Origin: Lentisphaera profundi | GTDB taxonomy: Bacteria; Verrucomicrobiota; Lentisphaeria; Lentisphaerales; Lentisphaeraceae | Direction of reading: 5' to 3' | DNA length: 64,000 nt | Assembly (NCBI RefSeq): GCF_028728065.1 | Contig: NZ_CP117812.1 | Location: 1 to 64,000 of the forward strand | Part shown: in pieces, positions 62,668 to 64,000 of the stretch | How the letters are laid out: the number at the start of each line of letters is the position of its first letter | How positions within the stretch are numbered: the first letter of the stretch is position 1 | Translations under genes and position numbers: made by a program | The notes under the pieces: generated by a model | The model's database searches: none | What the model was told of the DNA's origin: nothing | Seen by the model: only the letters and a program-made list of their open reading frames with translations

Positions 62668-64000
62668 TCAGACCTCAAGAGCGCTAGCAAGCCTTTGTAA
62701 GAATAAGCCAACATCGGTAACTATTCCCACGGCCTCTAAGCTGCCTCGATCAGCGAGTTTGCTGACCACTGCGGGATTAATATCGACACAAATAAGCTGG
62801 ACCTCAGAGGGAGTCATATTACCAACCCCAATAGAATGCAGCATGGTGGAGAGCATGAGAATCATTTTACAGTCTTTGATGGCCTCGGCATAGCGTTCTT
62901 GAGCGACAATGAGATCCATGATGGCATCGGGTAGGGGACCATCATCGCGAATTGATCCAGCAAGGATATAGTCAACTTTATTTTGCACACAAGCATGCAT
63001 GATTCCGGATTTAATGACCTTCTGCTTGACGGCTTCTTCAATGGAACCTGCGAGGCGGATCTGATTGATGGCGCGCAAGTGATGCTGATGGCCTCCCGCA
63101 ATAGCTTGGCCCTTTTGTAGATCCACACCTAAAGAGGTGCCAAAGAGGTTGTACTCAATATCATGGACCGCGAGCGCATTGCCGGTGAGCAAAGTATCAA
63201 TAAATCCAGCGCGGATCATTTGCTCGAGGTAAATCCCTGCACCAGTATGAACGACCACGGGGCCAGCAACGACTGCAATTTTAGCACCAGCGGTTTTCAG
63301 TTTTTTCATTTCATTGGCGAGTGCTTCGATTTGACCTTCGACACGGCGTTCGCTAGAAACGCCACTGCTCATGAAACTGAAGCTCTCGGTATTTTGATCT
63401 GGAGTAATGGGCTTATCTACTTTGAGGCCTTGGTCGCCAATTAAGATTTGATCGCCCTCTTTGATATCGCGTAAGACTTGGCAAGATATTTGTTGTTGAT
63501 CAGCACTCAGGATAATGACCCCATCCATGCGCCTATTTTGAAGTTCAAGCCATTGACTTCCACAGAGTACTTGAGTGGGATAAATACTCGTGCTATAAAA
63601 GTTTTCAGGTGCGACGCCGTCTTTTGGTGAGGGAGCAAACTGTGCTTGCAAGGAGGCGGTCATTAATTCTACGCCTTGGCCCAATAATTCTTTTAATACG
63701 GCATCCATGCGAACTTGATTAGGCGCGCAAATTTTTAGCTTAGCATGAGAGGCTTGATCCGTACGCAGTGCGGGGACAAGCTTAATCAATTCAAAACTGA
63801 GCCCCCCACGATCAAGGCAATTCAGAATCTCAGAAAGTTCACCCGAGTCGAGTAGGTGACCAGATAGTTTTAAATGCGCCGTACAAATCGTAGATTGCAG
63901 ATTAGCGGAGGGACTCGCGGCAACAATGTTTTGCTGCTCGAGTTTCATGGTCAAGCATTTGACCCCACCGCCAGCTTTCATGAATTCACTCACAGCACAG
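62668..64000 (-). CDS. arginine dihydrolase / LOR-SDH (AgrE/ArgZ-like) fusion, 5' part outside the window
   Basis: The frame is open to the edge of the window, so the gene is partial. The first visible residues, VSEFMKAGGGVKCLTM, are the end of a guanidine-modifying (amidinotransferase-type) domain including its catalytic Cys. The remaining 420 residues match the LOR/SDH or TIGR00300 type: a regulatory-like beta domain, then a Rossmann-like region (KIAVVAGPVVVHTGAG, GNALAVHDIEYNLFGTSLG, DYILAGSIRDDGPLPD). In cyanobacteria the fusion turns arginine into ornithine and ammonia, and the C-terminal half converts ornithine to proline. A GTG at 63993 is not the true start. Confidence 0.75.
   Translation of the reverse strand, partial: CAVSEFMKAGGGVKCLTMKLEQQNIVAASPSANLQSTICTAHLKLSGHLLDSGELSEILNCLDRGGLSFELIKLVPALRTDQASHAKLKICAPNQVRMDAVLKELLGQGVELMTASLQAQFAPSPKDGVAPENFYSTSIYPTQVLCGSQWLELQNRRMDGVIILSADQQQISCQVLRDIKEGDQILIGDQGLKVDKPITPDQNTESFSFMSSGVSSERRVEGQIEALANEMKKLKTAGAKIAVVAGPVVVHTGAGIYLEQMIRAGFIDTLLTGNALAVHDIEYNLFGTSLGVDLQKGQAIAGGHQHHLRAINQIRLAGSIEEAVKQKVIKSGIMHACVQNKVDYILAGSIRDDGPLPDAIMDLIVAQERYAEAIKDCKMILMLSTMLHSIGVGNMTPSEVQLICVDINPAVVSKLADRGSLEAVGIVTDVGLFLQRLASALEV

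Overview
The window looks like chromosomal DNA from a moderately AT-rich, Gram-negative marine bacterium of the PVC group, most likely a Lentisphaera-like member of the Lentisphaerae. The reasons are secreted sulfatases beside an L-fuconate dehydratase (sulfated algal fucan use), lipoprotein and Tat signals, an autotransporter with a C-terminal beta-barrel, and a very large VCBS-repeat adhesin. The taxonomic call is inference from gene content, not from a marker gene.

Region by region. 0-8.4 kb (+): a sulfated-fucan/fucose module with FucD-like dehydratase, sodium/sugar symporter, mutarotase-like lipoprotein, two formylglycine sulfatases and a Gfo/Idh oxidoreductase. 8.4-15.2 kb: a ComEC-type channel (-), then (+) an exported unknown protein, an XPB-type helicase overlapping a Bax1/DUF790 nuclease, and a diheme cytochrome c lipoprotein. 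15.2-20.2 kb (-): asparagine synthase, CsgG-like lipoprotein, lipoate-ligase-like protein, a Tat-exported superoxide-reductase-like lipoprotein and an M50-like membrane protein. 20.3-26.3 kb: an alpha/beta hydrolase, an overlapping phospholipid operon (membrane protein, CDP-alcohol transferase, CdsA, PlsC) and two decayed 3' relics of the same hydrolase family. 26.3-38.1 kb: a SWIM/SNF2 helicase, an ABC sugar importer with a clear promoter/operator, an autotransporter and an APC-like permease.

38.1-60.8 kb is the outstanding part. A 52-bp perfect direct repeat, made of the last 18 nt of a tRNA-Gly(GCC) gene plus its terminator, brackets exactly one operon: an outer-membrane channel lipoprotein, two ABC-exporter subunits whose ATPase motifs are both badly degenerate, an HlyD-type fusion protein, and a 5384-residue adhesin with 23 near-identical 101-residue VCBS repeats. 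This is the footprint of a 22.6-kb island inserted at the 3' end of a tRNA gene, but no integrase lies inside it. The five genes should form one type I secretion machine and its surface cargo, with the duplicated tRNA terminator now ending the adhesin transcript.

60.8-64 kb (-): the intact tRNA-Gly, a VOC-fold protein, an FKBP-type prolyl isomerase, and the 3' part of an arginine dihydrolase/LOR-SDH (AgrE/ArgZ-like) gene that runs off the end of the window.
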